Origin: Petrolisthes cinctipes
Lineage: Eukaryota > Arthropoda > Malacostraca > Decapoda > Porcellanidae
Direction of reading: 5' to 3'
Length of the DNA stretch: 64,000 nt
NCBI GenBank assembly: GCA_033782935.1
Contig: JAWQEG010000286.1
Coordinates: 2,059,501 to 2,123,500, forward strand
The position numbers and the translations under genes were made by a program. The first letter of the stretch is position 1. Every line of letters starts with the position of its first letter. A model generated the notes under the pieces. The model saw only the letters and a program-made list of their open reading frames with translations. It had not been told where the DNA came from and did no database searches. Below, one piece after another: positions 24,388 through 35,537 of this stretch.

Positions 24388-26205
24388 ATGTCTAGAGATA
24401 TAGAATTCTCCATAGTGTCGGCAGTCAGTAGAAGTAATCATTTAGCCGTAGGAAATGTAACAATAGGGGGAATTCCGGGGGCACTTTTGATTGATACTGG
24501 TGCAGTAGTCAATCTAATATCAAAGGAGACATATCAAAATATTAGAAAACATCATTCTGAGAGGAGTTATGCATTGCAAGAGCCACAATACCAACTGTGT
24601 GGGGTGTCAGGAACTACAGTGGATGTTCTTGGAGTTGTGAGATTGCCAGTTCATTTCCGGGGTAGCTCAAGTTTTGCTGCATCATTTTATGTTGTAAGTA
24701 AATTTCATCCTATGGCAAGCGGGTTGCTTGGATTGTCAACCATGGCTGAAAGGAAGATTGAGGTGTACCCAGGGGAAGGTTTAATTGTTCATGGAAATGT
24801 ACCTTATATGTGTATGGCAACCCAGCAACCCAAACACTCAGACAAAGAGGTTAATACGGTGGGTTATGTAAGGGGCTTTGAAGAGAAGTCAACCCAAAGG
24901 GTCATGAAACAAGATAGACTATGCGACACTGCTAGGGTTGAAGTCACACGTTGGACTGTTGTTACTGCTATTGTACCTGATGCGCACAGGCTGCAACCGC
25001 AGGAAATGATTCAGTTCAAGGTGTGTTTAAAAGGAGTGAAAGAAGGAGTAGATGTAGTGTGCATGTCTGAAACATGTAAGTTGAAAGGGGTGTCGCTAGA
25101 GTCTACTTTGACTACAGTAAAGTCAGGGGGTGAGACTGTGGTGCTGGCTGTAAATAATACAGGAGTAGAGATTGAAGTTAAGCCAGGCAGTCAATTGTGT
25201 GATTTTCTCGTATACCATGGTACGGTATTAGAGCCAAAGCATAACCTACCAGTTGTGAGTGTTGTTGGTTGTATTGGTGCATCTCCTTCGTCAGAATTGA
25301 GAAGTCAAGTTAAAACTGGGGGAAACTCAGAAGGGAAGGAAGAGTTGTTACAGTTACTTCAAGGGTATAGGAAGGCTATAGCTCTTGCAGGGGAACCATT
25401 AGGTAGTACAGACCTAACTTCACATGTGATTAAGTTAAAGCGAGAAGCGCAACCCAGTTACATAAAATCATATAGGCTCCCCCATTCCCAAAGACAGATA
25501 GTGGACGATACGGTGAAGGATATGTTAAAACAGAAGGTTATTGAACCTTCGACCTCTCCTTGGAGTAGTCCCATATTTTTGGTTCCTAAGAAGGATGGAA
25601 CATATAGACCTGTTATTGACTATAGGAGAGTAAATCAGCAGACAGTCCCTGATAAATACCCCATGCCTCATTTGAATGACCTGTTGCAGGCTATAGGTGA
25701 GGGAAATAAGGTGTTTTTTACCTTGGATTTGCTGTCAGGATATTGGCAGGTGCCAGTTCACGAGCGGTCTCGTGACATCACGGCTTTTTCCACTCATCAG
25801 GGTCATTATCAGTTTCGCAGGATGCCATTTGGGCTCTGCAATGCCCCTACGACTTTCCAAAGACTAGTGAACAATGTATTGGCGGGGTTAATTGGGAAAG
25901 ATGCATTAGTATACCTAGATGACATAATTATTTTCTCAAAGGATGTGCCTACGCACTTGGAGAAATTAAGAAAGGTATTGGAACGTTTAGCATCAGCGGG
26001 TTTGAAGCTAAAACTTAGTAAGTGTGAATTCTTGAAACAAAAGATTAAGTATTTGGGGCATGAAGTAGACGAGTCAGGTATACATGTGAATCAGGATAAG
26101 ATAAAGGCTATCTTAAAAGTTCCCAACACCGACCAAGGCAGATCATGTACGATCTTTTCTGGGACTAGCGGGTTACTACAGGAGTTTTGTGTATCAGTTT
26201 TCTAG
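24388..26205 (+). pseudogene. pol: pol: aspartic protease and reverse transcriptase, frameshifted at the end
   Basis: The frame is the same as gag, separated from it only by TGA 24364. The retropepsin has LLIDTGA with flanking hydrophobic strands at about residues 20-60. The reverse transcriptase shows the Gypsy signatures WSSPIFLVPKKDG, the first catalytic Asp in FTLDLLSGYWQ, FRRMPFGLCNAP and YLDD at about residues 510-513. Near 26120 homology moves from this frame to the +1 frame, so the last 30 or so residues here are out of frame and end at TAG 26203. The catalytic residues of both domains are intact. The annotated start at ATG 24409-24417 is arbitrary, since the reading is continuous from gag. 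Confidence 0.9.
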
Positions 26206-26670
26206 CAAGGCAGTTCCTTTGATTAAACTGTTGAAGCAGACAAATAAGTTTGAATGGGGTCAACCACAAGAAGAGGCATTTAGTATATTAAAGGAGGCTC
26301 TGACGCAACCACCTGTTTTGGCTTTCCCAGATTTCAAGAAACCTTTTATTTTACATACAGATGCATCGGGGGTTGGACTTGGGGCAGTATTGGCATAAGA
26401 AGATGAGGGGGGAAAGTTAAAACCCATTGGCTACGCAAGTAAGGCGTTAAATGATACAGAGAAGAAATATAGTGTTACACATCAGGAGGCATATGCCATA
26501 GTGTGGGCCTTGAAACATTTTCGTCCTATTATTTTTGGTTACTCTATTACAGTTTGTACTGATCATCGCCCATGTCTCGAGTTGTTCAAGGGGAAGAATA
26601 TGACCGGGAAGTTAGCACGATGGCACTTGACTATTCTGGAGTTCAACCCTACTTTCAATTTTGTACCTGA
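26120..26670 (+). pseudogene. pol remainder: RT thumb and RNase H, with TAA; integrase missing
   Basis: In frame 2, RT connection sequence continues (YQFSSKAVPLIKLL) into RNase H with the first catalytic Asp in HTDASG. A TAA interrupts it at 26396-26398. The same frame then resumes with IGYASKALN, the catalytic Glu region (HQEAYAIVWALKHF) and TDHRPCLELF. Homology ends at FNFVPD, just where a linker to integrase would follow, and env begins within a few bases. No HHCC zinc finger, DDE core or chromodomain of integrase exists anywhere in the element. Confidence 0.85.
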
Positions 26671-26675
26671 TCATC

Positions 26676-28445
26676 ATGAGGACATGGGGAGTGTTCTGCG
26701 TGATGTTGGTGGCGGCGTTTGTGAGTTCCAAAGGTTCGACTGACCAAATAAAACCGGGTGCCTTAGTGGGTACTGATGGGAGACTTGAGGTGGTCACGGA
26801 CGTAATAACAGTAAGACTCAATCTTGGAACTCTGTTGGACCTAAAGACAAGGGTTGATGATTTCCAGCTGAAATTTCATAACGCCATAGAAATGTCGTCT
26901 GCTAAATTAGGTAAATTGATGAACTCGAGTTACCCTCTGGAACGTCAAATAAAGGTACAGTTGGAAGACAGATATTTTCAAATAAAGAATATGATTAAAT
27001 ACTCAGAACAGAATTTACCCAACTTCTCAAGTGAGGTTAGAAAATTAGCTCATAATCAGATTACCAATAGCAGGGCTAAAAGAGGATTATTTGACATTGG
27101 AGGGGTAATTGCTAAAACTCTATTTGGAACAGCTACTAGTGACGATGTCGAAGATCTAGGACGCAGACTAGAGATTTTAAACAAGGTGATTGTAGAACAA
27201 AATAGGGTCATAGATAGTACGTTTTCCTTGGCAGCTAATGTGGCAGAAGAAGTAAATGGAGTTATTGAAAAGACTAATGAGGTAATTAAGGAATTAGACA
27301 GGTTAGCTAAACATTAGGATTTTACAATGTTTGTGTTAAACCTAGATCAATATTTAAGTATTGTGGAAAATTACATAAATGGACTGAATGCTCAAACCAG
27401 ATAACTACTCCATAACCTAAGGAATGCAGCGCTAGGTAAGGCCGACGCTGACCTTCTGTCAGTAGTTGATCTGCAAAGGGTGGTTGATGTGGCTAGAATT
27501 AAGCATGGTTTGAATCCTTTCTTTGAAGGTGAATCCGTATCTTACTACTATCCACTTTTGGAATCATGCTTAACGACTAAAACTATTCTTATTCACATTC
27601 CCACAAAACATCAGGTTCATTTTAACATATGGTCAGTGAAGCCATTTCCCATGAGGTTAGGGGCGGAGATCATGATGTTAAATGTGGATTATGATTATAT
27701 TATTGCATCTCAGGATCGCACACTGGTGGTTGCAGTTACCAAGGAACAGCTAGAAGATTGTCATACAGCATATTACCATTTGAAGGTGTGCCCAGCTCTA
27801 AATTTTATTTTTACAGGACCCGAGGAATCCCAGTGTGAACTGTCATTAATCCAGGCTGATGCTTCAAGCTCCATTAAACATTGTGAGTACCTGAGACCAA
27901 AAAGGAAGTCAGATGTTTATGTAACGTATTTTCAGGGCATTGCATATTATACATTCACTAAGCCAGCAAGAGCAACTATTATTTGTGAAGATGGCCCTTC
28001 AGGAGCAAAACATGTGTCTGAGGTGGGTACGTTTGTAGTTCCACCTGCGTGTTCATTTTTAAGCAATACTAAAACAGTTCTGGCAACGAAGCATCATCTT
28101 GGATTGGTCCTAAACAAATCTGTGGAATTTGTGAAAGTCCATCCTCCTCTCCCAGCAAACTTTTCTACTATTAATATGGATTCTGAGAAAATAAGATTGA
28201 TGGAATTGTTAAACATGTCTGATGTTCATCCTGTAATTGAATCTTCTCTACCTTTCCATCTGCAACGGGTAGCTGTGTACCCTTGGTCAGGAGTGACTAG
28301 TTTATTATTTATATTATATTTCATATTCTCTTGTTACCTGTTCAGGAGTTTGAGGGTTTTGAATGGTGAGATTAAAAAGAAGAAAAACAGAAGATCAAGG
28401 AATATAGAGGTCCACCATACACAACCTAGGGAAGATGAATTGTAA
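26676..28445 (+). pseudogene. env: env, F-type fusion glycoprotein remnant with two stops
   Basis: From ATG 26676 the frame has a hydrophobic signal segment (about residues 4-17), a hydrophilic ectodomain, a furin-type site RAKR near residue 140 and directly after it a fusion-peptide-like stretch beginning GLFDIGG, followed by a heptad-like helix. This arrangement is known from errantivirus env and baculovirus F proteins, which drive membrane fusion. TAG at 27315 and TAA at 27402 break the frame. It resumes to 28445 with several Cys residues, potential N-glycosylation sites and a C-terminal membrane span (LLFILYFIFSCYLF) followed by a basic tail. This copy cannot make a full product. Confidence 0.85.
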
Positions 28446-28795
28446 GGATAATTTTAAGGACACCTCAACAACTAGGTAGTACACTACACGGTTAGTTGTA
28501 GGGATTTAGAATTAAGGAATTGTATGAATGTGTATTACATTTTATTATCCATGTATAATTACTTAATTTAAGGAAGTGTTATTAATTACCCATTGTATCA
28601 TTCACGAGCTCAACGATTTATTTTTCTTTTATGTTAATTCATCCAATGTGTATATATTTCATCTTGTATATATTGTATATATATGTTACCATGTCAAGAG
28701 TCAATCTAATAATCAGGAAGGCTAAGCATTGTTTAAAGTAAATTTAATATTATTGTGAACTGCAGGGACGCAGTTGTTTTAGTGTGGCCGAGCAA
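28446..28795 (+). other. 3' untranslated part of the Gypsy element
   Basis: AT-rich and non-coding. The bases directly before the 3' LTR (GTGGCCGAGCAA) are not a good polypurine tract, which is unusual for a retroelement with intact LTR ends. Confidence 0.6.
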
Positions 28796-29517
28796 TGTAT
28801 CCTTGGCTGATCACGTTCGCGATACATGATACACCTATGGTGTTGGAACATTCCGTTAAGCCAAAGCAGTTCAAGCTAGTTTCATTAGACACAACATCCT
28901 TTGAAAAGTGCTGAGTTGCAGCGTGGGGGAATCTTCCATGCTGAGCTACTGATTGCTAGATTCACTCTGTAATTATCTATATGTTAATCTCTATACTATA
29001 ATCAACTCCATATTGTCATCTCGTATGTAGAGAAAGGGACAATATATATTTACTCACTTTATTCTTATATAAACTCATATCTAACTTATCCATATTTCAT
29101 ATGTAAGCTTAGCATTGTAAATAGCATCATCGACAACCTGTCATCTGAGAAAGGGTGTGGCAGTGTATACCACGAGCGAGGACTACCAGAGAGAGAAGGC
29201 GCATTACACGCCCTGCCTTGAAGACAACAGATTCACTCCTACCTTATATTAGAGAGACACGAGATGTCTGTATAACCTGTAAACTATATCTAATATACTC
29301 AGTAAATAGAGACAAGTCCACGAATTTACTCTAACCCTTGAGTAACTAACTTAGTTCCCCAGGAAGACTAGAGTGGTAGTTCAGAGCAACGGTAAGTTGG
29401 CTTGAAACCAGGTCTACATCGGCGTAGTAAGTAATACTAGCCCGAGAGTAAGTGAGAGTTTCCAGCAGATATTTCTGAGAGAAGCTGAGGCTGAGCTTGG
29501 ACGACCCCACGAGTACA
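28796..29517 (+). repeat. 3' long terminal repeat
   Basis: Same 722-bp length and TG...CA ends as the 5' LTR, with six differences. It is followed by ACCT and then satellite in register (TAAAATATCGATTTTTAGC). Confidence 0.95.
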
Positions 29518-29521
29518 ACCT

Positions 29522-32063
29522 AAAATATCGATTTTTAGCATGTTTTGGGCCTATATTTTGAAAACATTCTAGCACTGAGTAGGCATGTACAGATCGCTTC
29601 TGGGACCCAAAAATATTGAATTTTCGGGTGTTTTGAGCCTGAATTTGGGATATAAACGGGTACAGAACATGCATACACATATTGACTTTGTTCACCTAAA
29701 ATATCGATTTTGAGCATGTTTTTGGTCTGTATCTTGAAAACATTCTAGCAAGGAGTAGGCATGTACAGATCGCTTCTGGGACCCAAAAATATCGAATTTT
29801 CGGGTGTTTTGAGCCTGAATTTGGGAAATATACGGGAACAGAAGATGCATACACCTAAAATATCGAATTTCATCATGGTTTCGCCTGTATTTTGAAAATA
29901 CTCTAACACGGAGTACGAATGTACAGATCGCTTCTGGGACCCAAAAATATCGAATTTTCCGGTGTTTTGAGCCTGAATTTGAGATATAAACGGGTACAGA
30001 AGATGCATGCACATATTGACTTTGGGCACCTAAAATATCGATTTTCAGCATGTTTTGGGCCTGTATTTTGAAAATACTCTAACACGGAGTAGGCATGTAC
30101 AGATCGCTTCTGGGACCCAAAAATATCGAATTTTCGGGTGTTTTGAGTCTGAATTTGAGATATAAACGGGTACAGAAGATGCATGCACATATCGACTGTG
30201 GGCACCTAAAATATCGATTTTTAGCATGTTTTGGGCCTATATTTTGAAAACATTCTAGCACTGAGTAGGCATGTACAGATCGCTTCTGGGATCCAAAAAT
30301 ATTGAATTTTTGGGTGTTTTGAGCCGGAATTTGGGATATAAACGGGTACAGAACATGAATACACATATTGACTTTGTTCACCTAAAATATCGATTTTGAG
30401 CATGTTTTGGGTCTGTATCTTGAAAACATTCTAGCAAGGAGTAGGCATGTACAGATCGCTTCTGGGACCCAAAAATATCGAATTTTCGGGTGTTTTGAGC
30501 CTTAAATTGGGAAATATACGGGTACAGAAGATGCATACACATATTGTCTTTGGGCACCTAAAATATCGATTTTTATCATGATTTGGCCTGTATTTTGAAA
30601 ATACTCTAACACGGAGTAGGAATGTACAGATCGCTTCTGGGACCCAAAAATATCGAATTTTCGGGTGTTTTGAGTCTGAATTTGAGATATAAACGGGTAC
30701 AGAAGATGCATGCACATATCGACTGTGGACACCTAAAATATCGATTTTTAGCATGTTTTGGGCCTATATTTTGAAAACATTCTAGCACTGAGTAGGCATG
30801 TACAGATCGCTTCTGGTTCCCAAAAATATTGAATTTTTGGGTGTTTTGAGCCTGAATTTGGGATATAAACGGGTACAGAAGATGCATACACATATTGACT
30901 TTGTTCACCTAAAATATCGATTTTGAGCATGTTTTGGGTCTGTATCTTGAAAACATTCTAGCAAGGAGTAGGCATGTACAGATCGCTTCTGGGACCCAAA
31001 AATATCGAATTTTCCGGTGTTTTGAGCCTGAATTTGGGAAATATACGGGTACAGAAGATGCATACACATATTGTCTTTGGGCACCTAAAATATCGATTTT
31101 CATCATGGTTTGGCCTGTATTTTGAAAATACTCTAACACGGAGTAGGAATGTACAGATCGCTTCTGGGACCCAAAAATATCGAATTTTCCGGTGTTTTGA
31201 GACTGAATTTGAGATATAAACGGGTACAGAAGATGCATGCACATATTGACTTTGGGCACTTAAAATATCGATTTTCAGCATGTTTTGGGCCTGTATTTTG
31301 AAAATACTCTAACACGGAGTAGGCATGTACAGATCGCTTCTGGGACCCAAAAATATCGAATTTTCGGGTGTTTTGAGTCTGAATTTGAGATATAAACGGG
31401 TACAGAAGATGCATGCACATATCGACTGTGGGCAACTAAAATATAGATTTTTAGCATGTTTTGGGCCTATATTTTGAAAACATTCTAGCACTGAGTAGGC
31501 ATGTACAGATCGCTTCTGGGACCCCAAAATATTGAATTTTTGGGTGTTTTGAGCCTGAATTTGGGATATAAACGGGTATAGAAGATGCATACATATATTG
31601 ACTTTGTTCACCTAAAATATCGATTTTGAGCATGTTTTGGGTCTGTATCTTGAAAACATTCTAGCAAGGAGTAGGCATGTACAGATCGCTTCTGGGACCC
31701 AAAAATATCGAATTTTCCGGTGTTTTGAGCCTGAATATGAGATATAAACGGGTACAGAAGATGCATGCACATATTGACTTTGGTCACTTAAAATATCGAT
31801 TTTCAGCATGTTTTGGGCCTGTATTTTGAAAATACTCTAACACGGAGTAGGCATGTACAGATCGCTTCTGGGACCCAAAAATATCGAATTTTCGGGTGTT
31901 TTGAGCCTGAATTTGGGAAATATACGGGTACAGAAGATGCATACACATATTGTCTTTGGGCACCTAAAATATCGATTTTCAGCATGTTTTGTGCCTGTAT
32001 TTTGAAAATACTCTAACACGGAGTAGGCATGTACAGATCGCTTCTAGGACCCAAAAATATCAA
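29522..32063. repeat. 176-bp satellite array, block 4
   Basis: About 14 monomers, closely related to block 3, continuing in register after the Gypsy element. The last monomer breaks off after CCCAAAAATATCAAATTTC, where the H2A upstream region begins. Monomer 29850-29880 carries a local deletion of about 24 bp. Confidence 0.96.
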
Positions 32064-32258
32064 ATTTCTTTGTTAGATTGGTGTACTTCATGAATAAAAA
32101 ATATTTCACAAAAATTGAAAGAAATATTACAAAGGCTAAGTTGTTTCATTCTATGGAGGGAGAGGATCACGAGACACCGTCCCACCCTCGCGCTCCTCCT
32201 TGATTGGTCAAAATAGGGTGTCTCTGTTTCTACAGCCCCTATTTATAATTTGTTAGGG
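32064..32258 (+). promoter_or_regulatory. H2A promoter, displaced from its gene by a retrotransposon
   Basis: Matches the upstream regions of the other two H2A genes (40915-41095 and the complement of 49345-49520). It includes CTTTGTTAGATTGGTGTACTT, GAGGATCACGAGACACCGTC, the CCAAT-type box ATTGG at 32213-32217 inside CTCCTCCTTGATTGGTCA, and the TATTTATAATTTG stretch that could act as a TATA box. The cognate H2A starts 3.9 kb away at 36180 because a Jockey element sits between them. Confidence 0.85.
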
Positions 32259-32264
32259 CGATAA

Positions 32265-32678
32265 CTCCACCAAGATTTTCAGGTTTTCTCCAAACTACTG
32301 CCTGAAATCCTGGCCTACAACAATCTCCCCAACATTAAAATCCCTCCATCCTGGTTGGGAAAACAACAACCTCCCTCACCACAGCCAACCCCTAATGCTC
32401 CCCCACCCCACCTCCCTCCTCCTACAACCCCATCCCCAATCCCCCCAGCCTCTCAACCACAAACAACTAGTAGCAACTCACCATGCACTGACTCCCACCA
32501 CCACCCTCCAGATATGTCTCCATGCAAACGTAGAAGTACCTCCCCCTCACCAGTCAGGCGCTCAGAAGCCATGGCCCCCCCCAAGACACCATCAGACCGA
32601 TCAAGGTCGACCTCTAAGAGGACCACAATAAGCCCCCTTTCTGGCTCTCAACCAGAGCCAGAAGACAAAACTCCCTAG
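32265..32678 (+). pseudogene. ORF1 C-terminal remnant of the Jockey element
   Basis: The frame is open from 32265, just after the 5' junction, to TAG at 32676-32678. It has no start of its own, since the element is 5'-truncated. The first 30 residues (ending KIPPSWLGK) look like the end of a folded domain. The rest is low-complexity, rich in Pro, Ser and Thr with basic patches, as in the tails of gag-like ORF1 proteins. The CCHC knuckles expected in Jockey ORF1 would lie upstream and are lost. Confidence 0.65.
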
Positions 32679-32774
32679 ACAAACACATATATAAAACAAT
32701 TAAAATAAAACATAAGTCACAGGATCCAAAACTCTCCCCATCACCCACAAGAGTTACCACATTCAAAGGTAGTG

Positions 32775-35537
32775 ATGCTTAAGATAATACAATTTAATAT
32801 AAGAAACTACTACACAAACAGACATGTACTCTCACACCTAATACAAGAACACGATGCAGACATCATACTTCTTAACAGCACATGTACAAACAATAGATAC
32901 ACAATAAAACACTTCACATACAAATCATATCAGACTGAGGGAGCATACAACGGAGTCTCAATTCTTGTCAAAAACACCATCAAACACACACTAATACACC
33001 GCAATTGGTCCTCTACACATTTCTTAGCTATAAAAACATACACAGACCTAGGACCTCTTGTCATTTCCACAACATACACCAGACCAAACACACATATCCC
33101 TTTCAGCGACCTGAATTACATATTCAATCATAACACCCCAGTACTTCACATAGCAGACATGAACGCCACACACCACGCATTACAACACAACAACACCAAC
33201 AGACACGGTACACAATTATACGCTCTTATGCAACATAAAAGACTAAACTTTCTCGGCCCAGATTTTCACACTTCTTACACCAACAGTGGACGTGGCAAGC
33301 CCGATCTTGCCATCACTAACAGACACTTTAACATGTTTCACTACCACATACAACCTGGCCCCCTTTCGGGGTCGGACCACATCCCAGTCATTTATTACAT
33401 CTCTACAAACCCTATACTTATACCAACAACAAAACATTTCAGATACAAACAAGCTGACTGGGACACATACAAGCACATCTTGGCTGAGGAAGGATACACC
33501 ACAAACTACGAAAACAAAACCATAGCAGACATAGACACACAATGCCAGCACATACACAACAGTATACTTCAGGCCGCTGAAAGGTCCATACCCAAAACAA
33601 CATACAAACCAATCTATTCTTTCAGACCCTCCATACGTACACAACGACTCCTTGTATGCTACCGAAATAGATTCAACAACAACAGAAACATGATACACAC
33701 ACTAGCCCCAATACGGCAAGACCTAACCTTCCTCCGAAACCATATCCTTAATAGTCTCGAAAACGACCATCACAAACATTGGACACACTTAATTAAAGAG
33801 GCTGAATCTCACAGAATTAAAACTCCACGGGAGTTCTGGTGCCGGATCGGGCGGCTGATGGGTGTCCCCAGGGAACACACTCACCGCCTGATTATCAACA
33901 ACCGAGCCATTACAGACCCCGTGGAGATTACACATGCATTTAAATCATACTGGGAAAACATTCACACACCACACCCACCCGCTCCAACTATCACTCAACA
34001 TGTAAACAACATTAACCAACATATACAAAATATGCCACTCACGATTCAGCCCGACACACCTATACACTTGCATACATTAGACCCAGAACACCTTCTCACA
34101 GCCCCATTTGGTACTGACGAAGTCAAGCTCTTGCTCCGACATGCCCCTAAAAAGGCACCGGGTGCCACAGGCATTGGTTACAGACTTGTACACAACCTCC
34201 CCGACAAAACAATTGAAGCCATAACGACATTATTCAATGCCTGTTTAGCAACCGGTTACTTCCCTGACGCTTACAAAAAAGCCACTGCTACTTTGATCCC
34301 AAAACCAGGTAAACAAATGACAAACCCTGCAAATTACAGACCAATAAGCCTTCTTGAGACAATAGGGAAAACACTAGAACGACTTCTTAACAAACGACTA
34401 CGACTACATCTCGAAGACGATGGACTACTGACTGAAAAACAATTTGGCTTCAGACCCTACCGCTCCACACAACAAGCACTAAATATAATCACCAATTACA
34501 TACACATAAACAAACATACACCTCCACCTTTCAAAATTGCACTTGTGACCAAAGACGCAGAGAAGGCTTTTGACACAGTATGGCATGAGGGCCTGAAGTA
34601 CAAAATCTGCACGCAATTTAACTTCCCCATATTAATTCAGAAACTCCTCTGTAATTTTATTGATAACAGATTTATGCAAATTAAATTTAAAAATAATTTC
34701 TCGGAATATTTTCCACTGCGAGCAGGTGTGCCTCAGGGCTCAGTCCTATCTCCCACTCTCTACATCCTTTACACAAATGACATGCCCGACCCGATCCACG
34801 CTGACTCACTCACAATACAATACGCAGATGACGTAACTCACGTGACTAGGGCAGGCACACTTGATGCCCTGACAACCAAGACACAGAGAGAGCTTGACAG
34901 TGTCTCACAGTGGGAGTTACACTGGCGTGTTCGGACTAATCCAACCAAATCCCAACTAACATTCTTTAATATTAAAACTCAAGTTCCGCGTCCCCTTACC
35001 CTCCCCTCCCATGACAACATTCGTACTCCCATCCCAACCTCAAATACCTGCACCGTACTGGGGCTAAACATCGACAATCACATTCGCATGCACAAACACG
35101 CAATAAGCATCGCTGCCAAAGCAAAACTACAGTTGGGCAGGTTACAAAGATTCTACAACACAGACACCAAAACAAAATTACACCTATACAAAACACTCAT
35201 ACGCCCTCTCATCTCATATTCACCCCTCTCATTATCACTCACTGCCACCACACACAAGAAAACACTACAAATTATTCAGAATAGGGCTCTCAGATGGGCA
35301 CATAAAATACACTGGCAGGACTTCGCCACAAATGAATCACTACACGCACTCACAAACATGCCACCAGTCAACACTTACCTACACCACCTTTCAGACAAAC
35401 AAATAAACAAACTCACAGACGGCCTACAACACTACATTGACAAACTCAACGCCATAACTCCACCTAGAAGACAGTACGCAAACCTTTTCCATGAAGATTC
35501 CAGGCCACCACCCACCCCTACTTACACCTACAGATAA
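32775..35537 (+). CDS. Jockey ORF2: endonuclease and reverse transcriptase
   Basis: A single open frame of 920 codons with no internal stop. The N-terminal 220 residues form an apurinic-endonuclease-like domain: QFNIRN at the start, IADMNATHHAL in the middle and GSDHIPV at the end. The usual catalytic Glu motif (as LLNEHG in the related copy at 50070) reads LLNST here, so cleavage activity is doubtful. The reverse transcriptase spans about residues 440-720: ATLIPKPGK, NYRPISLL, the first Asp region (TKDAEKAFDTVWH), VPQGSVLSP and YADDVTHV. A C-terminal helical region with HIRMHKHA and a Trp/His stretch follows; no RNase H was seen. The ATG at 32775 was chosen as the first Met; it is 97 bases after the ORF1 stop. 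The gene is the youngest-looking coding sequence of the retroelements here. Confidence 0.9.
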   Translation: MLKIIQFNIRNYYTNRHVLSHLIQEHDADIILLNSTCTNNRYTIKHFTYKSYQTEGAYNGVSILVKNTIKHTLIHRNWSSTHFLAIKTYTDLGPLVISTTYTRPNTHIPFSDLNYIFNHNTPVLHIADMNATHHALQHNNTNRHGTQLYALMQHKRLNFLGPDFHTSYTNSGRGKPDLAITNRHFNMFHYHIQPGPLSGSDHIPVIYYISTNPILIPTTKHFRYKQADWDTYKHILAEEGYTTNYENKTIADIDTQCQHIHNSILQAAERSIPKTTYKPIYSFRPSIRTQRLLVCYRNRFNNNRNMIHTLAPIRQDLTFLRNHILNSLENDHHKHWTHLIKEAESHRIKTPREFWCRIGRLMGVPREHTHRLIINNRAITDPVEITHAFKSYWENIHTPHPPAPTITQHVNNINQHIQNMPLTIQPDTPIHLHTLDPEHLLTAPFGTDEVKLLLRHAPKKAPGATGIGYRLVHNLPDKTIEAITTLFNACLATGYFPDAYKKATATLIPKPGKQMTNPANYRPISLLETIGKTLERLLNKRLRLHLEDDGLLTEKQFGFRPYRSTQQALNIITNYIHINKHTPPPFKIALVTKDAEKAFDTVWHEGLKYKICTQFNFPILIQKLLCNFIDNRFMQIKFKNNFSEYFPLRAGVPQGSVLSPTLYILYTNDMPDPIHADSLTIQYADDVTHVTRAGTLDALTTKTQRELDSVSQWELHWRVRTNPTKSQLTFFNIKTQVPRPLTLPSHDNIRTPIPTSNTCTVLGLNIDNHIRMHKHAISIAAKAKLQLGRLQRFYNTDTKTKLHLYKTLIRPLISYSPLSLSLTATTHKKTLQIIQNRALRWAHKIHWQDFATNESLHALTNMPPVNTYLHHLSDKQINKLTDGLQHYIDKLNAITPPRRQYANLFHEDSRPPPTPTYTYR

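Larger units (their letters stand above)
21538..29517 (+). mobile_element. Full-length env-bearing Gypsy (errantivirus-like) LTR retroelement, defective
   Basis: An element of 7980 bp with two 722-bp LTRs, gag, protease, reverse transcriptase, RNase H and env, flanked by the 4-bp duplication ACCT (21534-21537 and 29518-29521) taken from the satellite. The LTRs differ at six positions, under 1 per cent, so the insertion is recent. The order and the F-type env resemble insect errantiviruses of the Ty3/Gypsy group. Integrase is absent: RNase H sequence passes directly into the env signal peptide near 26671-26676. Other lesions are in-frame TGA at 23983 and 24364, a frameshift near 26120, TAA at 26396, TAG at 27315 and TAA at 27402. 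This copy cannot be autonomous. Confidence 0.93.

Noticed and set aside
1..32060. Dozens of open frames of about 60-180 codons on both strands within the satellite
   Set aside because: They are translations of a 176-bp tandem repeat in shifting frames, have no conserved start context, occur on both strands, and change frame each monomer because 176 is not a multiple of three.
1..32063. CRISPR array
   Set aside because: The tandem repeat has no unique spacers, the period is 176 bp and the sequence is eukaryotic.
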